This document shows, piece after piece, positions 35,558-45,318 of a stretch of 64,000 nt of DNA. Under the pieces are notes generated by a model. It worked only from the letters and a program-made list of their open reading frames with translations, made no database searches and was not told the DNA's origin. This stretch comes from Desulfosporosinus youngiae DSM 17734 (GTDB lineage Bacteria > Bacillota > Desulfitobacteriia > Desulfitobacteriales > Desulfitobacteriaceae), in assembly GCF_000244895.1 (NCBI RefSeq), contig NZ_CM001441.1, forward strand, positions 3,492,226-3,556,225, read 5' to 3'. Each line of letters starts with the position of its first letter. Positions within the stretch are counted from its first letter, which is position 1. Both the position numbers and the translations under genes were made by a program.

Positions 35558-36250
35558 TCATGCCAACTTGTTAATACTTTCAGCCAAAGCACCCAACAAA
35601 CGATGAAACCCCTGGGGGTTTTGAGCGGGTACCCTATAGTGTTTATTAATCTCTATCTGAATAGCCGGAATTCCCAGCTCTCGTGCCACATAATTGGCAA
35701 CCGTGTTTGGCCCGGAAGCTGCAAAATAATCATGGGAGACTCCGGAGAATCCGAAGTCCTGAAAGCTTCGCTGCAAGGATTCCAGAATTATGGGTTTGCC
35801 TAAAAGATTTTTTCCTCTATTCGAGCCAAAATCCACATCGAATTCTCTTTCACGTGCGGCACCGTGGATGTCAAGTACGAGCTTCACTTTCCTACCGGTA
35901 CACAATTCGGCAATTTTTTCTTTAAAGATACACGGGTCATCAAAATTAGGATCTCCTCCATAAAGTTTAGACGCTGCAATTGCATGGCAGTTCGTCAGCC
36001 GGGCTAATAAGTAGACAATAGAGCCGGTGAATTGATCCGACATTTTAATCTTTTTTTGCCTGTAATGCCTGACGGCATGTGGGGCAGACAGCAAAACAGG
36101 CAGCTTTCCGGCAGAAATCCAGAAAGGCTCCTCCTGCTTAGGATTAACCCGTTTATCTGTTTTATAAAAATAAACTCGTTCTATGTTTACAGCTTCTTCA
36201 TTCAGGCGTGCCCGGCCAAACTCGTTTAGAACCTCTGTCTGTCTATTCAT
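35558..36250 (-). CDS. N-formylglutamate amidohydrolase-like protein
   Basis: About 230 residues. Contains PVLLSAPHAVRHYRQ near 60, KLVLDIHGAAREREFDVDFG near 135, and AIQIEINKHYR near 200, the His/Glu pattern of the FGase zinc hydrolase fold. The substrate is uncertain. The start at 36250 (GGGGG eight bases upstream) avoids a 23-base overlap with the thioesterase gene that the GTG at 36277 would give; with it, the two genes are 4 bases apart and probably one operon. Confidence 0.72.
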   Translation of the reverse strand: MNRQTEVLNEFGRARLNEEAVNIERVYFYKTDKRVNPKQEEPFWISAGKLPVLLSAPHAVRHYRQKKIKMSDQFTGSIVYLLARLTNCHAIAASKLYGGDPNFDDPCIFKEKIAELCTGRKVKLVLDIHGAAREREFDVDFGSNRGKNLLGKPIILESLQRSFQDFGFSGVSHDYFAASGPNTVANYVARELGIPAIQIEINKHYRVPAQNPQGFHRLLGALAESINKLA

Positions 36251-36254
36251 TATC

Positions 36255-36671
36255 TTACCCCCGGTTCTCACCGCCAAAATTCTCTTTAGTCTTTTTATAG
36301 CCCGTTATACTCAGATGGGCAATATGCTCTCTATGTTCGTTAAAAACATCAACATTATAATTGGCAATTTTATGTGAAGCCGAAGCCTCTTTTGCCTCCG
36401 CGATTAATGTTGTTCCAGTTGAAGCTTTATAATACGAAATGTTGGCATTTATAGCTACGGTTATTTGTCCGCAAGCATTAGAGGCTGCAGCAAAGGCAAA
36501 ATCAGCAAGAGTGAAGATCGCTCCCCCTTGAATAATATCCACTCCATTTAAGTGCTTCTCGGAAATATCCAGCTCCGCAACAGCGTACCCGGGCTCAAGT
36601 TTGACTAATTTTATACCGACAAATGCCGCAAAACGATCATTTTCCATCCGTTTTCTCACATTATCATCCAT
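36255..36671 (-). CDS. PaaI-type acyl-CoA thioesterase
   Basis: A 138-residue hotdog-fold protein: FAAFVGIKLVKLEPGYAVAE, HLNGVDIIQGGAIFTLADFA with the family HxNxxGxxxGG-type pattern (here HLNGVDIIQGG), and AINANISYYKAST. It would hydrolyse an acyl- or phenylacyl-CoA. The gene precedes the FGase-like gene. Confidence 0.88.
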   Translation of the reverse strand: MDDNVRKRMENDRFAAFVGIKLVKLEPGYAVAELDISEKHLNGVDIIQGGAIFTLADFAFAAASNACGQITVAINANISYYKASTGTTLIAEAKEASASHKIANYNVDVFNEHREHIAHLSITGYKKTKENFGGENRG

Positions 36672-36826
36672 AGCTATCAGAACCTACTTTCTAGCGTTGG
36701 TTTAAGACGTTCTTTTCGGTAAACCCGTTTGACCGGTCTAAACTGATTGTTGATCTGAATAACTGCTTTAAGTATAGAATTTTTTCCCGGTAGTAGCAAC
36801 GTGTTGTTTTAAGATAAAGGATATTT

Positions 36827-36873
36827 CAAAACCCCCTAAAGATCAGGCTTAAAAGCCTGCTTCAGGGGGTTTA
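36827..36873 (-). terminator. Terminator of the rubrerythrin gene
   Basis: AAACCCCCT pairs with AGGGGGTTT enclosing a second small stem CAGGCTTAAAAGCCTG. Located 58 bases past the rubrerythrin stop. Confidence 0.75.
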
Positions 36874-36930
36874 AGGTTACTTCGAGAGTATTAAGGATTA
36901 GCTTTTCAGTAAAATGAAAGCTTTAAAGAA

Positions 36931-37527
36931 TTAATAAGTCTCTTCGAAAACTTCAAAATAGGCTTGTGGATGGATACAGGCAGGACATTCATCAGGTGCA
37001 CCGGTTCCTTCATGAACATAACCACAATTGCCGCACTTCCAAAGCTTTGTCTCTTCTTTTTTGAATACAGTACCATTTTTAATATTTTCTGCAAGCTTAT
37101 TATATCTTGTTTCATGTCTCTTTTCAGCGGAAGCAATCATTTTAAAAGTATTGGCTATTTCCGGAAAGCCTTCTTCTTCAGCAACTTTTGCAAATGCGGG
37201 GTATAATTCAGCCCACTCTTCATTTTCTCCGCCTGCTGCGGCAAGCAAATTATCTAAAGTCGTCCCCTGAGCCACCGGGAAGTCAGCCGTGATTTCGATT
37301 CCAGCCGGAAGTTCCCCTTGAAATCCCGCCAGTAAAAACTTGTAGAATCTCTTGGCATGCTCTTTTTCATTATCAGCGGTTTCAATGAAAATATTTTTAA
37401 TTTGCTTATAACCTTCCTTATCTGCCACTGATGCATAATAAGTATAACGGTTGCGGGCTTGGGATTCACCGGCAAAGGCTTTCATTAGGTTTTCCGCAGT
37501 CTTAGTTCCCTTTAAATTCATCCTCAA
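36931..37527 (-). CDS. Rubrerythrin
   Basis: A 198-residue peroxide reductase. The diiron four-helix domain covers residues 1-150 (AFAGESQARNRYTYYA, ETADNEKEHAKRF, AEEEGFPEIA, ASAEKRHETRY), and a C-terminal rubredoxin domain follows (WKCGNCGYVHEGTGAPDECP). It reduces hydrogen peroxide in anaerobes. It has a clear sigma-A promoter. Confidence 0.95.
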   Translation of the reverse strand: MRMNLKGTKTAENLMKAFAGESQARNRYTYYASVADKEGYKQIKNIFIETADNEKEHAKRFYKFLLAGFQGELPAGIEITADFPVAQGTTLDNLLAAAGGENEEWAELYPAFAKVAEEEGFPEIANTFKMIASAEKRHETRYNKLAENIKNGTVFKKEETKLWKCGNCGYVHEGTGAPDECPACIHPQAYFEVFEETY

Positions 37528-37627
37528 AACTCCTATCTCTAATTAATCCACATTTTCACTGTAACCACTACACCCAAACATCTTGAATCAAACAAGTAAA
37601 ATAAGGTTTTGTATTGATTACAAAGAT

Positions 37628-37657
37628 ATTATATTTCTAAATTAACCTTGCCGTCAA
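37628..37657 (-). promoter_or_regulatory. Sigma-A promoter of the rubrerythrin gene
   Basis: Minus strand: TTGACG, 18 bases, TATAAT (37628-37633). The transcription start would be about 90 bases before the ATG. Confidence 0.7.
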
Positions 37658-37684
37658 TAGCTAATTAGAATTTATGTCTCTATA

Positions 37685-38380
37685 CTATAACTCACTCATA
37701 GATTTTAATTCTTCTAGATTTAAAAGTTCAAAAGATGTTAAATGAAACTTTATAAGTCCTTCATCTCGCAGTTTACCCATTTCTCTGGACATGGAGGGCC
37801 GGGAAATATTGAGAAAGTCAGCCAGTTCATTGCGGTTTAATGGTAATATTATGTTTTTGTTTCCTGTTGTTTTATATTGATCCAGTAAATACGTACAGAT
37901 CTTCCCCCTGATACTTTTGAGTGTCAGATATTCGACCTTCTTGTTTAACATGATTGCCCTCTCAGAAATTATATGCAAGAAATTCAGGATTAAAATCCTA
38001 TGCCACGAGCACATTCTCTCACAATCACCGACTATTTTTCCCCTCGGCAGGAAGAGAACTTCACATACTTCCTGGGCCTGAACTGTAGCGGGCCATGTCA
38101 TGAAGCTTGAAAAAGCAACAATTTCGCCGAAAATATCCCCTGATTTTAAAAGAGACATGACGATTCTGTTTCCTGCAGCATTTTCTTTACTGACGGTTGC
38201 TGTGCCCTGAAGAAGTATGCCAACGCTTTCATAGGTATCCCCGCCGGTGACAATATAATCATTTCTTTTAAAGCAGCACACTTTGGGCTTCAGACAATTT
38301 AACATAACCTCAAGGGAGTCTCTGGGGATTCCATGAAATAAGCCCACACCTGATACTTTTTCTAAATATTTACCAAACAT
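37685..38380 (-). CDS. Crp/Fnr-family transcription regulator
   Basis: About 231 residues from the Met at 38380 (GGCGG upstream). An N-terminal cyclic-nucleotide-binding-like barrel (RNDYIVTGGDTYESVGILLQ, LKSGDIFGEIVAFS) is followed by a Crp HTH at 165-225 (LNRNELADFLNISRPSMSRE). Several Cys (KPKVCCFK, ERMCSW) could serve redox sensing. It is divergent from a 4Fe-4S protein gene, and the intergenic GTATCC-CA-GGATAC palindrome (38401-38414) may be its operator. A role in nitrosative or oxygen stress is plausible but not shown. Confidence 0.85.
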   Translation of the reverse strand: MFGKYLEKVSGVGLFHGIPRDSLEVMLNCLKPKVCCFKRNDYIVTGGDTYESVGILLQGTATVSKENAAGNRIVMSLLKSGDIFGEIVAFSSFMTWPATVQAQEVCEVLFLPRGKIVGDCERMCSWHRILILNFLHIISERAIMLNKKVEYLTLKSIRGKICTYLLDQYKTTGNKNIILPLNRNELADFLNISRPSMSREMGKLRDEGLIKFHLTSFELLNLEELKSMSEL

Positions 38381-38400
38381 CTTCTTACCGCCTATACTTT

Positions 38401-38414
38401 GTATCCCAGGATAC
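38401..38414. promoter_or_regulatory. Candidate operator between crp-like and ferredoxin-like genes
   Basis: Perfect inverted repeat GTATCC-CA-GGATAC in the 96-base divergent promoter region. Confidence 0.4.
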
Positions 38415-38476
38415 CGACTTAGTTCTTTGATTGTAATATAATGAACCTGTAAAAACAAGATTAAGGGGGAATTACG

Positions 38477-39193
38477 ATGTTAAGAAAGATTGTCAAAATA
38501 GATGAAGAAAAGTGTAATGGCTGTGGTCTTTGTGTCAATGCCTGTCATGAAGGTGCCTTACAGCTAATTGATGGCAAAGCCCGCCTTGTTTCCGAAAGTT
38601 ATTGTGACGGCCTTGGAGACTGTCTGCCGGAATGTCCGACCGGAGCTATCGTCCTTGAAGAGAGAGAAACTGTTGAATATGATGAGGAAGCTGTAAAGAA
38701 ACATATGGAGAAACGGAAGCAGCAACCCGAAGAAGTTCTCCCCTGCGGCTGCCCTGGTAGCCAAGCTAAGCTGCAGGCTAAAAGAAAACCTCAGGCAACA
38801 TCCGTTCTCTCAGAACAAAACGCCCAATCTCAACTTGGTCAGTGGCCTTGCCAGTTAAAACTGGTACCAATAACCGCGCCTTATCTTGATAACGCACACC
38901 TGCTGATAGCAGCTGACTGCACCGCTTTCGCTTACCCCAATATTCACCAAACCTTCATGCGCAATAAGATCACCTTAATTGGCTGTCCTAAACTAGATGC
39001 TATAGATTATTCAGAGAAACTGACCGCTATATTGAAACAGCATGAAATAAAAAGCGTGACGGTTCTAAGGATGGAGGTTCCCTGCTGCGGGGGTATGGTT
39101 CAAGCCGTTAAAAACGCCTTAATCAACAGTCAAAAAATGATACCCTGGAATGTTGTAACAATTTCCACCGACGGACAAATTCTTGAAGATTGA
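38477..39193 (+). CDS. 4Fe-4S ferredoxin-domain protein
   Basis: A 238-residue iron-sulfur protein. N-terminal ferredoxin motifs are CNGCGLCVNACHEGAL and CDGLGDCLPECPTGAI (eight Cys, two clusters). A central Cys motif CGCPGS follows, and a C-terminal domain with WPCQLKLVP, DCTAFAYP, GCPKLD and VPCCGGM. In clostridia this architecture accompanies Crp/Fnr regulators and hybrid-cluster or rubrerythrin genes. It probably acts in electron transfer under redox stress; the exact role is unknown. Confidence 0.85.
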   Translation: MLRKIVKIDEEKCNGCGLCVNACHEGALQLIDGKARLVSESYCDGLGDCLPECPTGAIVLEERETVEYDEEAVKKHMEKRKQQPEEVLPCGCPGSQAKLQAKRKPQATSVLSEQNAQSQLGQWPCQLKLVPITAPYLDNAHLLIAADCTAFAYPNIHQTFMRNKITLIGCPKLDAIDYSEKLTAILKQHEIKSVTVLRMEVPCCGGMVQAVKNALINSQKMIPWNVVTISTDGQILED

Positions 39194-39207
39194 TCCCTCC
39201 GGGTAGC

Positions 39208-39252
39208 AATGCAAAACCCACTGCAATGACACATGCAGTGGGTTTTGCATTG
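39208..39252. terminator. Bidirectional terminator
   Basis: CAATGCAAAACCCACTGCA and its complement TGCAGTGGGTTTTGCATTG around a 7-base loop, after the ferredoxin-like gene. Confidence 0.8.
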
Positions 39253-39298
39253 TTCTAAACGTTTTCGTTTCTATGTTGTCCGGCTCTGAAAGTTATGT

Positions 39299-39493
39299 CT
39301 ATTTTTTAGCCATTTTTTCTGTCAAAAGCTGAGTGCCGCTTCCGATATTATCCGGGTCATTTTCCCGAATAATTGTCACAAAAGCTTCCACTGGAATATT
39401 CAGGGTTTCGCTGGCTTTAGAAGCCAGCTCTTTAACCAGCGTCGCTTTCTGTTCTTTAGACATCTTACCTGCATCAATCGTAATTACGGGCAT
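39299..39493 (-). CDS. 4-oxalocrotonate tautomerase-like protein
   Basis: A 64-residue tautomerase-fold protein. After Met removal it begins with Pro1 (PVITIDAGKMSKEQKATLVK), the catalytic base of the family, and carries VTIIREN with the conserved Arg near 43. The substrate is unknown. Confidence 0.88.
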   Translation of the reverse strand: MPVITIDAGKMSKEQKATLVKELASKASETLNIPVEAFVTIIRENDPDNIGSGTQLLTEKMAKK

Positions 39494-39576
39494 ACATCCT
39501 GCTCCTTTCTCTTAAATTAAAGACCGTTGTCTTCATACTCCTTAGGACTGCCATTCAGTTATCATTCTATCATAGA

Positions 39577-40080
39577 TTACTCACAGGATTTCAAATCATC
39601 GCCATCATCAGGCTTCCATCCTTGTTTGCTATGAGCTCCATCACAAAATGGACGGTTTCCTGTAAGTCCGCAACGGCACAATGCCAGTCTGCTGCCTTCT
39701 TTCATAGGCTTGCCATCCAAACCAATTACAACGGCAGGACCCTCAGTTAACAATGGTCCGTTAGGGATTACTCGTATCTTTACTATAGGCGGGTTTGATT
39801 TTTCGAAATTCATGTTACCTACCCCATTAGCGATTTGTTTATCAACTTTGGAACTCTCGGGAAGGGAGTATCTTAAGGCACCTGATGGACATTGGTCGAT
39901 CGCATCTATTATTTTCTCCGGTTCAGCCGCATTTACATTAACCCAAGGACGTTGTTTTAAACTAAACACTTCTGGCAAAAGCCTTAAGCATGTTCCTGGA
40001 TGAGCACATAGTTCAGGAAACCAGTGAACGATGAGATGATCATTCTTATATTCTTTCAAGGAATTACCAAATCCTTTCAT
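39577..40080 (-). CDS. CDGSH iron-sulfur protein with N-terminal divergent ferredoxin domain
   Basis: A 167-residue protein. Residues 1-75 form a Fer4_19-type domain (CAHPGTCLRLLPEVF, DQCPSGAL), and residues 95-165 a CDGSH domain whose 2Fe-2S ligands lie in CRCGLTGNRPFCDGAH. It is a redox or cluster-transfer protein of unknown partner. Confidence 0.88.
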   Translation of the reverse strand: MKGFGNSLKEYKNDHLIVHWFPELCAHPGTCLRLLPEVFSLKQRPWVNVNAAEPEKIIDAIDQCPSGALRYSLPESSKVDKQIANGVGNMNFEKSNPPIVKIRVIPNGPLLTEGPAVVIGLDGKPMKEGSRLALCRCGLTGNRPFCDGAHSKQGWKPDDGDDLKSCE

Positions 40081-40196
40081 TTTATTTTATATAGTTTATC
40101 ATAAAAGCATTTTGTATTCGACAATAGTTTGCAATTCTCCCCAATCCCGCTAAATCATCAACCATCCAATCCATCTGTACTTTACAAGCCTAAACA

Positions 40197-40222
40197 TGTA
40201 GCGCAACATATGTAGCGCTACA
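40197..40222 (+). promoter_or_regulatory. Candidate enhancer (UAS) of the AcoR-like activator
   Basis: Two tandem sites, TGTAGCGCAACA and the perfect palindrome TGTAGCGCTACA, about 95-120 bases upstream of the -24 element. They fit the TGT-N-ACA pattern expected of AcoR-type activators. Confidence 0.65.
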
Positions 40223-40317
40223 ACCTGTTGCAAATTTTGTAGCATTTATAAAATCAGTCAATCTTAAATTTTGGACATATCCCCGTAATTCCTGCCTTCC
40301 CGGCTAAATTTGATCGC

Positions 40318-40333
40318 TGGCATTATTTTTGCA
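40318..40333 (+). promoter_or_regulatory. Sigma-54 promoter of the alcohol dehydrogenase gene
   Basis: TGGCAT-TATTT-TTGCA, matching the -24/-12 consensus. It leaves a leader of about 180 bases before the ATG at 40527. Confidence 0.82.
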
Positions 40334-40526
40334 ATATACAGAATATTATATAAATTTATATTATCTATAAGAAGGGAGTGACTGGTTATCGGGCATTAGG
40401 TAATATTGCTGGATTTCCCTATCCAAACAACTCTTTGAGATTAAACCCTAGTGGTTTCAAGTTTAAATCAAGAGGCAAGGACTCTTGAATCTAGATTAGT
40501 CAATGAAAAAACAGGAGGGGTTTTCA

Positions 40527-41567
40527 ATGAAAGCATTTGTCTATCATGGTCCCAAAAATATGAGCCTTGACCAAGTACCAAATCCAGTAATCCTAAAACC
40601 TACGGACGCCATAGTAAAAGTAACCACTTCAACCATTTGCGGAACAGACAAACACATTCGAAATGGCGGATTGCCCGAGGTAGAACCCGGAAGAATCATC
40701 GGACATGAATTCTGCGGCGTAGTCGTTGAAACCGGACCAGGGGTTAATAAGTTCAAGGTAGGGGATAAGGTCGCTGTATCCTGCGTTACTCAATGTATGG
40801 AATGTTTCTATTGTAAAAGAGGCCTATATTCCAGATGTGAAAATGGCAGTTGGATCTTCGGCTATATGATCGATGGCTGCCAGGCAGATTACGTCAGAGT
40901 TCCTTATGCTGATTCAGGAATGTATCTTATTCCTGACGGTTTAACAGACGAAGATGTCTTGTTCGTTGGGGACATTCTTTCGACCGGTTATTTCGGAGCG
41001 GAAAATGGCAATATTCAGCCGGGAGATACTGTAGCGGTATTTGGTTCCGGTCCTGTCGGCATGTGTTCCATGGCAGCCGCACGACTATGGGGACCGTCGA
41101 GAATTGTTGCTGTAGACATAGATCAATCCAGGCTGGATTTTGCCATTAAGCAAGGCTGGGCAGACTATGGATTAAATCCCCAAAATGTTGATGTTACCCA
41201 GGCCTTAAAGGATTTCACCAATGGCCGCGGGGCAGACGTAACCATTGAAGCTAATGGGTTTGAGCCAACCTTTAAAGGTGCTATTGAAGGGGTCAGGCCA
41301 GGCGGGACAGTTTCCTTAATCGGAGTCTTTGAAAAACCCCAGATCTTAGAAATGCAAAAGCTCTGGATTCAAAACATTACTATTAAGATGGGACTCGTTA
41401 AGGCCGATCATATCCCTGAGCTGATTGATCTTATTAAAGAGGGCAAGCTTAATATGAAACCGCTGATAACTCACACCATACCCTTATCACAGGTTGCGGA
41501 AGGATATGATATCTTTGAAGAGCGCCGTGACAACGCTATTAAAGTCGTCCTAAAAGGAGATGCTTAA
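40527..41567 (+). CDS. Zinc-dependent alcohol dehydrogenase
   Basis: A 346-residue medium-chain dehydrogenase. Catalytic zinc ligands lie in TICGTDKHI (Cys) and GHEFCG (His, Glu). The structural-zinc lobe is CVTQCMECFYCKRGLYSRC. The Rossmann motif is FGSGPVGMCS, with Asp in VAVDID suggesting NAD preference. AGGAGGGG supports the ATG at 40527. It resembles bacterial secondary or butanediol-type alcohol dehydrogenases. It is controlled by a sigma-54 promoter and by the activator gene downstream. Confidence 0.9.
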   Translation: MKAFVYHGPKNMSLDQVPNPVILKPTDAIVKVTTSTICGTDKHIRNGGLPEVEPGRIIGHEFCGVVVETGPGVNKFKVGDKVAVSCVTQCMECFYCKRGLYSRCENGSWIFGYMIDGCQADYVRVPYADSGMYLIPDGLTDEDVLFVGDILSTGYFGAENGNIQPGDTVAVFGSGPVGMCSMAAARLWGPSRIVAVDIDQSRLDFAIKQGWADYGLNPQNVDVTQALKDFTNGRGADVTIEANGFEPTFKGAIEGVRPGGTVSLIGVFEKPQILEMQKLWIQNITIKMGLVKADHIPELIDLIKEGKLNMKPLITHTIPLSQVAEGYDIFEERRDNAIKVVLKGDA

Positions 41568-41628
41568 ATAATTACCATCTAAGTTGATTTCTTCTTCATT
41601 TCTACTTAAGAAATATGAATCGGTAAAA

Positions 41629-41654
41629 AGGCTCCCGAGACGGGAGTCTTTTTT
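41629..41654 (+). terminator. Terminator after the alcohol dehydrogenase gene
   Basis: GGCTCCCGAGACGGGAGTC followed by TTTTTTATT. Confidence 0.85.
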
Positions 41655-41774
41655 ATTATGGGGTTTAATTACATTCAAGAAAAATACTTGCTATTAACAA
41701 GTGCTTGGCATAAAATTACAGTAATAATCACAATTTTCAGTCTACTTTTAATACTTTATAAAAAGGTGGTTTTT

Positions 41775-43763
41775 ATGAGTTCGCAATTAGCTGTATTTAG
41801 CTCTAAAGGACTTTTCAAACACCGAAAACGATTAGAAGAGACACGAAACCGATTTCTATTTAATTCTAAAGACCCTAGTTCAATACGATCCACAGTGTAT
41901 GACTCTTGGATACGTTGTCTGCAATCGGGCATTGACCCCAGACGAAAACAGACTGATGATCCCCTTAATACTGAAGACACCGCTAATATTATCAGACGTT
42001 CGAAACTCTATGATTATTCTATCGCTACACTAAATGATTTATTGATTCAAGCTCAGGAAACAAACTATATTTTAACCTTATGCGACTCCCAAGGCCGGAT
42101 AATTTTCCTTGGCGGCAACCGTCACGTAAAACAGCAAGCTGAAAGAATTAATTTCGTCTTAGGCTCTTGTTGGAGTGAAGAATCTATTGGAACTAATGCA
42201 ATAGGTACTTGCCTAAAAACAGGTTACCCTGTCCAGATTTTTGCCGCGGAACATTTCTGCGAAGGAATCCATGACTGGGTTTGTTCGTCTTCACCGGTAA
42301 AAGACCCTGTAACAAAGGAAGTTTTAGGGGTAATCGATGTTACAGGTTCTTGGCAAGACGCTCAGGCCCACTCCCTGGGAATGGCGGTTATGGCCTCACA
42401 AGTTATTGAATATAAACTTTATGAGCAAACAATAATAGCCCGATCCCAATTAATGGAGAACTATATATCAGCCATCCTGCGTTATCCGCACAATGGTGTT
42501 ATTGTCCTCGATGCAGCATTTAATCCGATTCAGTCGAACCAATTTGCACGCAGATTTGTCAATCAAATTTCCGGTCAGAATTTGGAACGATTATGGACTG
42601 AGGAAGGACTTAATACCTGCCTGCTGCACTATCACAACTCTGAGCCAAAGAACGATGAATACGAAGTATTCATCGAACAGTTTGGAATTCCGGCAGTTAT
42701 CCAAGAAATCTATCTGAATGCCCAGCGAATAGGTTCCATGCTGATACTCAGCGGATCTAAGCAAAAAACACCCGCTAAATCAGCCCCGGAGAATACTCCC
42801 TGGAACAAAATCCTTGGCAAGTCCGGTAGTATTCGTTCTGCGATGACCCAGTGCAATATGGTCGCCGATACAAACGTTCCCGTATTACTGTTCGGAGAAA
42901 GCGGATCAGGTAAAGAACTTTTTGCCAGAGCTATCCATCAAATCAGTGACCGACGAAAAGGTCCGTTTGTTGCCATAAATTGCGGAGCTGTTCCGAAAGA
43001 ATTACTGGCTAGTGAGCTTTTCGGATACGATCCCGGCACTTTCACGGGGGCCTCTAAAACCGGCAGAAAAGGCAAGTTCGAAGAGGCACATCAGGGCACC
43101 CTCTTCCTTGACGAGATTGGCGAGATGCCTTTGGGATTTCAAGTTCATCTCTTACGAGTTCTCCAAGAGCGTGAGGTTGTAAGACTTGGAGGTTCCCTCC
43201 CCATTCCGGTAGACGTAAAAATTATTGCAGCCACCCATCATAATCTTGAACACCTTGTGAATGAAGGACAATTTCGTGCCGACTGTTTTTACCGGCTTCA
43301 CGTTGTAAGTATTACCATTCCGCCCCTAAGGGAACGCCGGGAAGATATTCCACTGTTAATTGATCATTTTTTGGACCAATTCGCCCGTAAATATGATAAA
43401 CCGCTGCCAAAACTTGAGCAGACGGTCAGAGAATTTCTGGTTAAGGTCTATCGATGGCCGGGAAATGTCCGGGAACTCCAAAATTGCCTTGAGCATGCAG
43501 TGTTATTTTGTATGAATGGAACCATCTTGAGAGAAGACCTTCCTAAAAGTATCCAAGCTAAGTTTATCAACTCCCCTTGGCTTATGGATAACGTTTATGA
43601 CCCGGGCCCAAAAAAGCTTTCAATCTGTCATGAAAAAGAGGTACTTCTCAAACTTTTACAGGATTCCGGCGGCAATCTATCAGCAGCAGCCCGTCAATTA
43701 GGCGTTGCCCGAACAACTTTATACCGGCATCTGGAAAAGTACGGCGTCGGTAAAACAAGATAA
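41775..43763 (+). CDS. AcoR-like sigma-54-dependent activator
   Basis: About 662 residues. N-terminal GAF-like sensory domain (residues 60-215, with [20 protein letters not shown]), then a PAS-like part, the AAA+ domain (Walker [23 protein letters not shown] loop, [26 protein letters not shown]), and a Fis-type HTH at the end ([20 protein letters not shown]). The sigma-54-contact loop has GTFTGA rather than GAFTGA, as in some AcoR proteins. The start at 41775 is chosen because a terminator lies upstream and AAGGTGG precedes it. Probably activates the upstream dehydrogenase gene. Confidence 0.9.
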   Translation: MSSQLAVFSSKGLFKHRKRLEETRNRFLFNSKDPSSIRSTVYDSWIRCLQSGIDPRRKQTDDPLNTEDTANIIRRSKLYDYSIATLNDLLIQAQETNYILTLCDSQGRIIFLGGNRHVKQQAERINFVLGSCWSEESIGTNAIGTCLKTGYPVQIFAAEHFCEGIHDWVCSSSPVKDPVTKEVLGVIDVTGSWQDAQAHSLGMAVMASQVIEYKLYEQTIIARSQLMENYISAILRYPHNGVIVLDAAFNPIQSNQFARRFVNQISGQNLERLWTEEGLNTCLLHYHNSEPKNDEYEVFIEQFGIPAVIQEIYLNAQRIGSMLILSGSKQKTPAKSAPENTPWNKILGKSGSIRSAMTQCNMVADTNVPVLLFGESGSGKELFARAIHQISDRRKGPFVAINCGAVPKELLASELFGYDPGTFTGASKTGRKGKFEEAHQGTLFLDEIGEMPLGFQVHLLRVLQEREVVRLGGSLPIPVDVKIIAATHHNLEHLVNEGQFRADCFYRLHVVSITIPPLRERREDIPLLIDHFLDQFARKYDKPLPKLEQTVREFLVKVYRWPGNVRELQNCLEHAVLFCMNGTILREDLPKSIQAKFINSPWLMDNVYDPGPKKLSICHEKEVLLKLLQDSGGNLSAAARQLGVARTTLYRHLEKYGVGKTR

Positions 43764-43774
43764 GTTCTTAACGG

Positions 43775-44443
43775 TCAGCTTTCTATATGATTTGTATCAA
43801 AAGCAATAAATGAAATCGCTATAAAAACCAGATCATAGATGCCTAATAAGAGTATTTGCTTCCAAACATCCTGGAGTCCGCCTCCCTTATATAAGTCTAC
43901 AGTGATACTAAGGCCCAGAAATAACGCTGGCAGGAATAAAGGTAAGGAAGTAACATTGGACAGCAGCTCTCTTCCTTGATTGCCGAGGGAAAATAACGAG
44001 ACTAAAAGACCTACAGCTACAAACCCCAGAGCTGCTAAGCAAATAGGGACAAGAGTCAGGACGAATGAACCGGGAAGGTTAAAGAAAAGAAGATAGAAAG
44101 GAAAGGTTATAAGTTCAACCAATATAATGAGCAGCAAATTATAGATGAATTTTCCAAGAAATATCGCTCTGGGTGAAATAGGACAAATCAGAAAAGCGTC
44201 CCAACAGCCGGATTCATCTTCGGTTGCCAGAGATCGGTTAAGAGTCTGGAATAATAAATAGATCAGTATCAACCACATTGTTAAAGCTGCCATTTCGGGC
44301 TTGCTTTCCGGGATTTTCGCCGAAACAAGACTGGACAAAAATATTAAACTAAAGGACAAAGAAATTAAGGAAGTAAACAATCTTAATTTCCCTGATTCTA
44401 TTTGAAAATCTTTATAGGCTATCGCCATTGCTTGTCTAATCAT
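43775..44443 (-). CDS. ccmB: Heme exporter subunit B-like membrane protein
   Basis: A 222-residue protein with six membrane helices (LFTSLISLSFSLIFLSSL, MWLILIYLLFQTL, FIYNLLLIILVELITFPFYL and others) and the family segment DESGCWDAFLICPISPRAI. Together with the ATPase it forms an ABC exporter associated with cytochrome c maturation. Start overlaps the ccmA stop. No other ccm or cytochrome genes are adjacent. Confidence 0.82.
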   Translation of the reverse strand: MIRQAMAIAYKDFQIESGKLRLFTSLISLSFSLIFLSSLVSAKIPESKPEMAALTMWLILIYLLFQTLNRSLATEDESGCWDAFLICPISPRAIFLGKFIYNLLLIILVELITFPFYLLFFNLPGSFVLTLVPICLAALGFVAVGLLVSLFSLGNQGRELLSNVTSLPLFLPALFLGLSITVDLYKGGGLQDVWKQILLLGIYDLVFIAISFIAFDTNHIES

Positions 44444-45132
44444 TATCCCACCATCTTCCGGTAAAACTCTTTAAAGGCCGGAATGGTTTCGATCCATTGC
44501 CCGTCAAACACGATGGAGCCTTTATTAAAGATGATGATCCTCTGCCCTTCCCGAAGACCCGTATCAAAATCGTGGGTTGCGGTTATGACTGTTTTATCCT
44601 TCATGGAGGATATAAAATCGAACAGAAACTCTGATGATTGCAGATCGAGGCCTGAGTAAGGTTCGTCGAGCAATAACAGATGCGGGTCATGGAGCAAAGC
44701 TTTTGTGATAAGAAGTCGTTGTTTCATCCCTTTTGACAATTGAGAAATTTTCACATCCAACTTTGTAAGCAAATTAAATTCCGTTAATAACCAGGTCATT
44801 GTTTTAGTTAATTCCTGTTTCTGCAAACCATACAGTTTTCCGTAAAATTCGAGGTTTTGTCTGACGCTTAAGGCTTCATAAAAATGTCCCTGCTGGGGTA
44901 CCAATCCTAAGTTTTTTAAGATCTCGACTCTCTTCGTAAACGCATATCCCCCAATTGTAAGTGAGCCTGATGAAGGAGTAACAAGGCCTGACAAGATTTT
45001 AAGAAAGGTTGTCTTTCCCGCTCCGTTAGGCCCAAAGATACTAACCTTCTCACCCATTTCAATTGAAAGATTTAAATCTTTTAGAGAAAAGCCCGTGTCA
45101 AACTCTTTACCAACATTCTCCAGACGTATCAT
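44443..45132 (-). CDS. ccmA: ABC transporter ATPase, CcmA-like
   Basis: A 229-residue ATPase: Walker A GPNGAGKTTFLK, Q-loop LVPQQGHFYE, signature LSKGMKQRLLI, Walker B LLLLDEPYSGLD, and the switch His in TATHDFD. Partner of CcmB by 1-base stop/start overlap (both use base 44443). Confidence 0.88.
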   Translation of the reverse strand: MIRLENVGKEFDTGFSLKDLNLSIEMGEKVSIFGPNGAGKTTFLKILSGLVTPSSGSLTIGGYAFTKRVEILKNLGLVPQQGHFYEALSVRQNLEFYGKLYGLQKQELTKTMTWLLTEFNLLTKLDVKISQLSKGMKQRLLITKALLHDPHLLLLDEPYSGLDLQSSEFLFDFISSMKDKTVITATHDFDTGLREGQRIIIFNKGSIVFDGQWIETIPAFKEFYRKMVG

Positions 45133-45318
45133 GTATCCATCCCCCGCTGCCTTACATGCAGTTCCTATAAACCATTAAGTATCCATTCTAATAATACCAT
45201 GTACTTTGGAGTATTTACGAATTACTTAAATTATTAAACAAAGGATTATTATCCTGGTTCTTAAAGAATTTGGCTTACTTATTAAGTTAAAATGAACTTA
45301 GCGGGCTCCAGAAAACGT

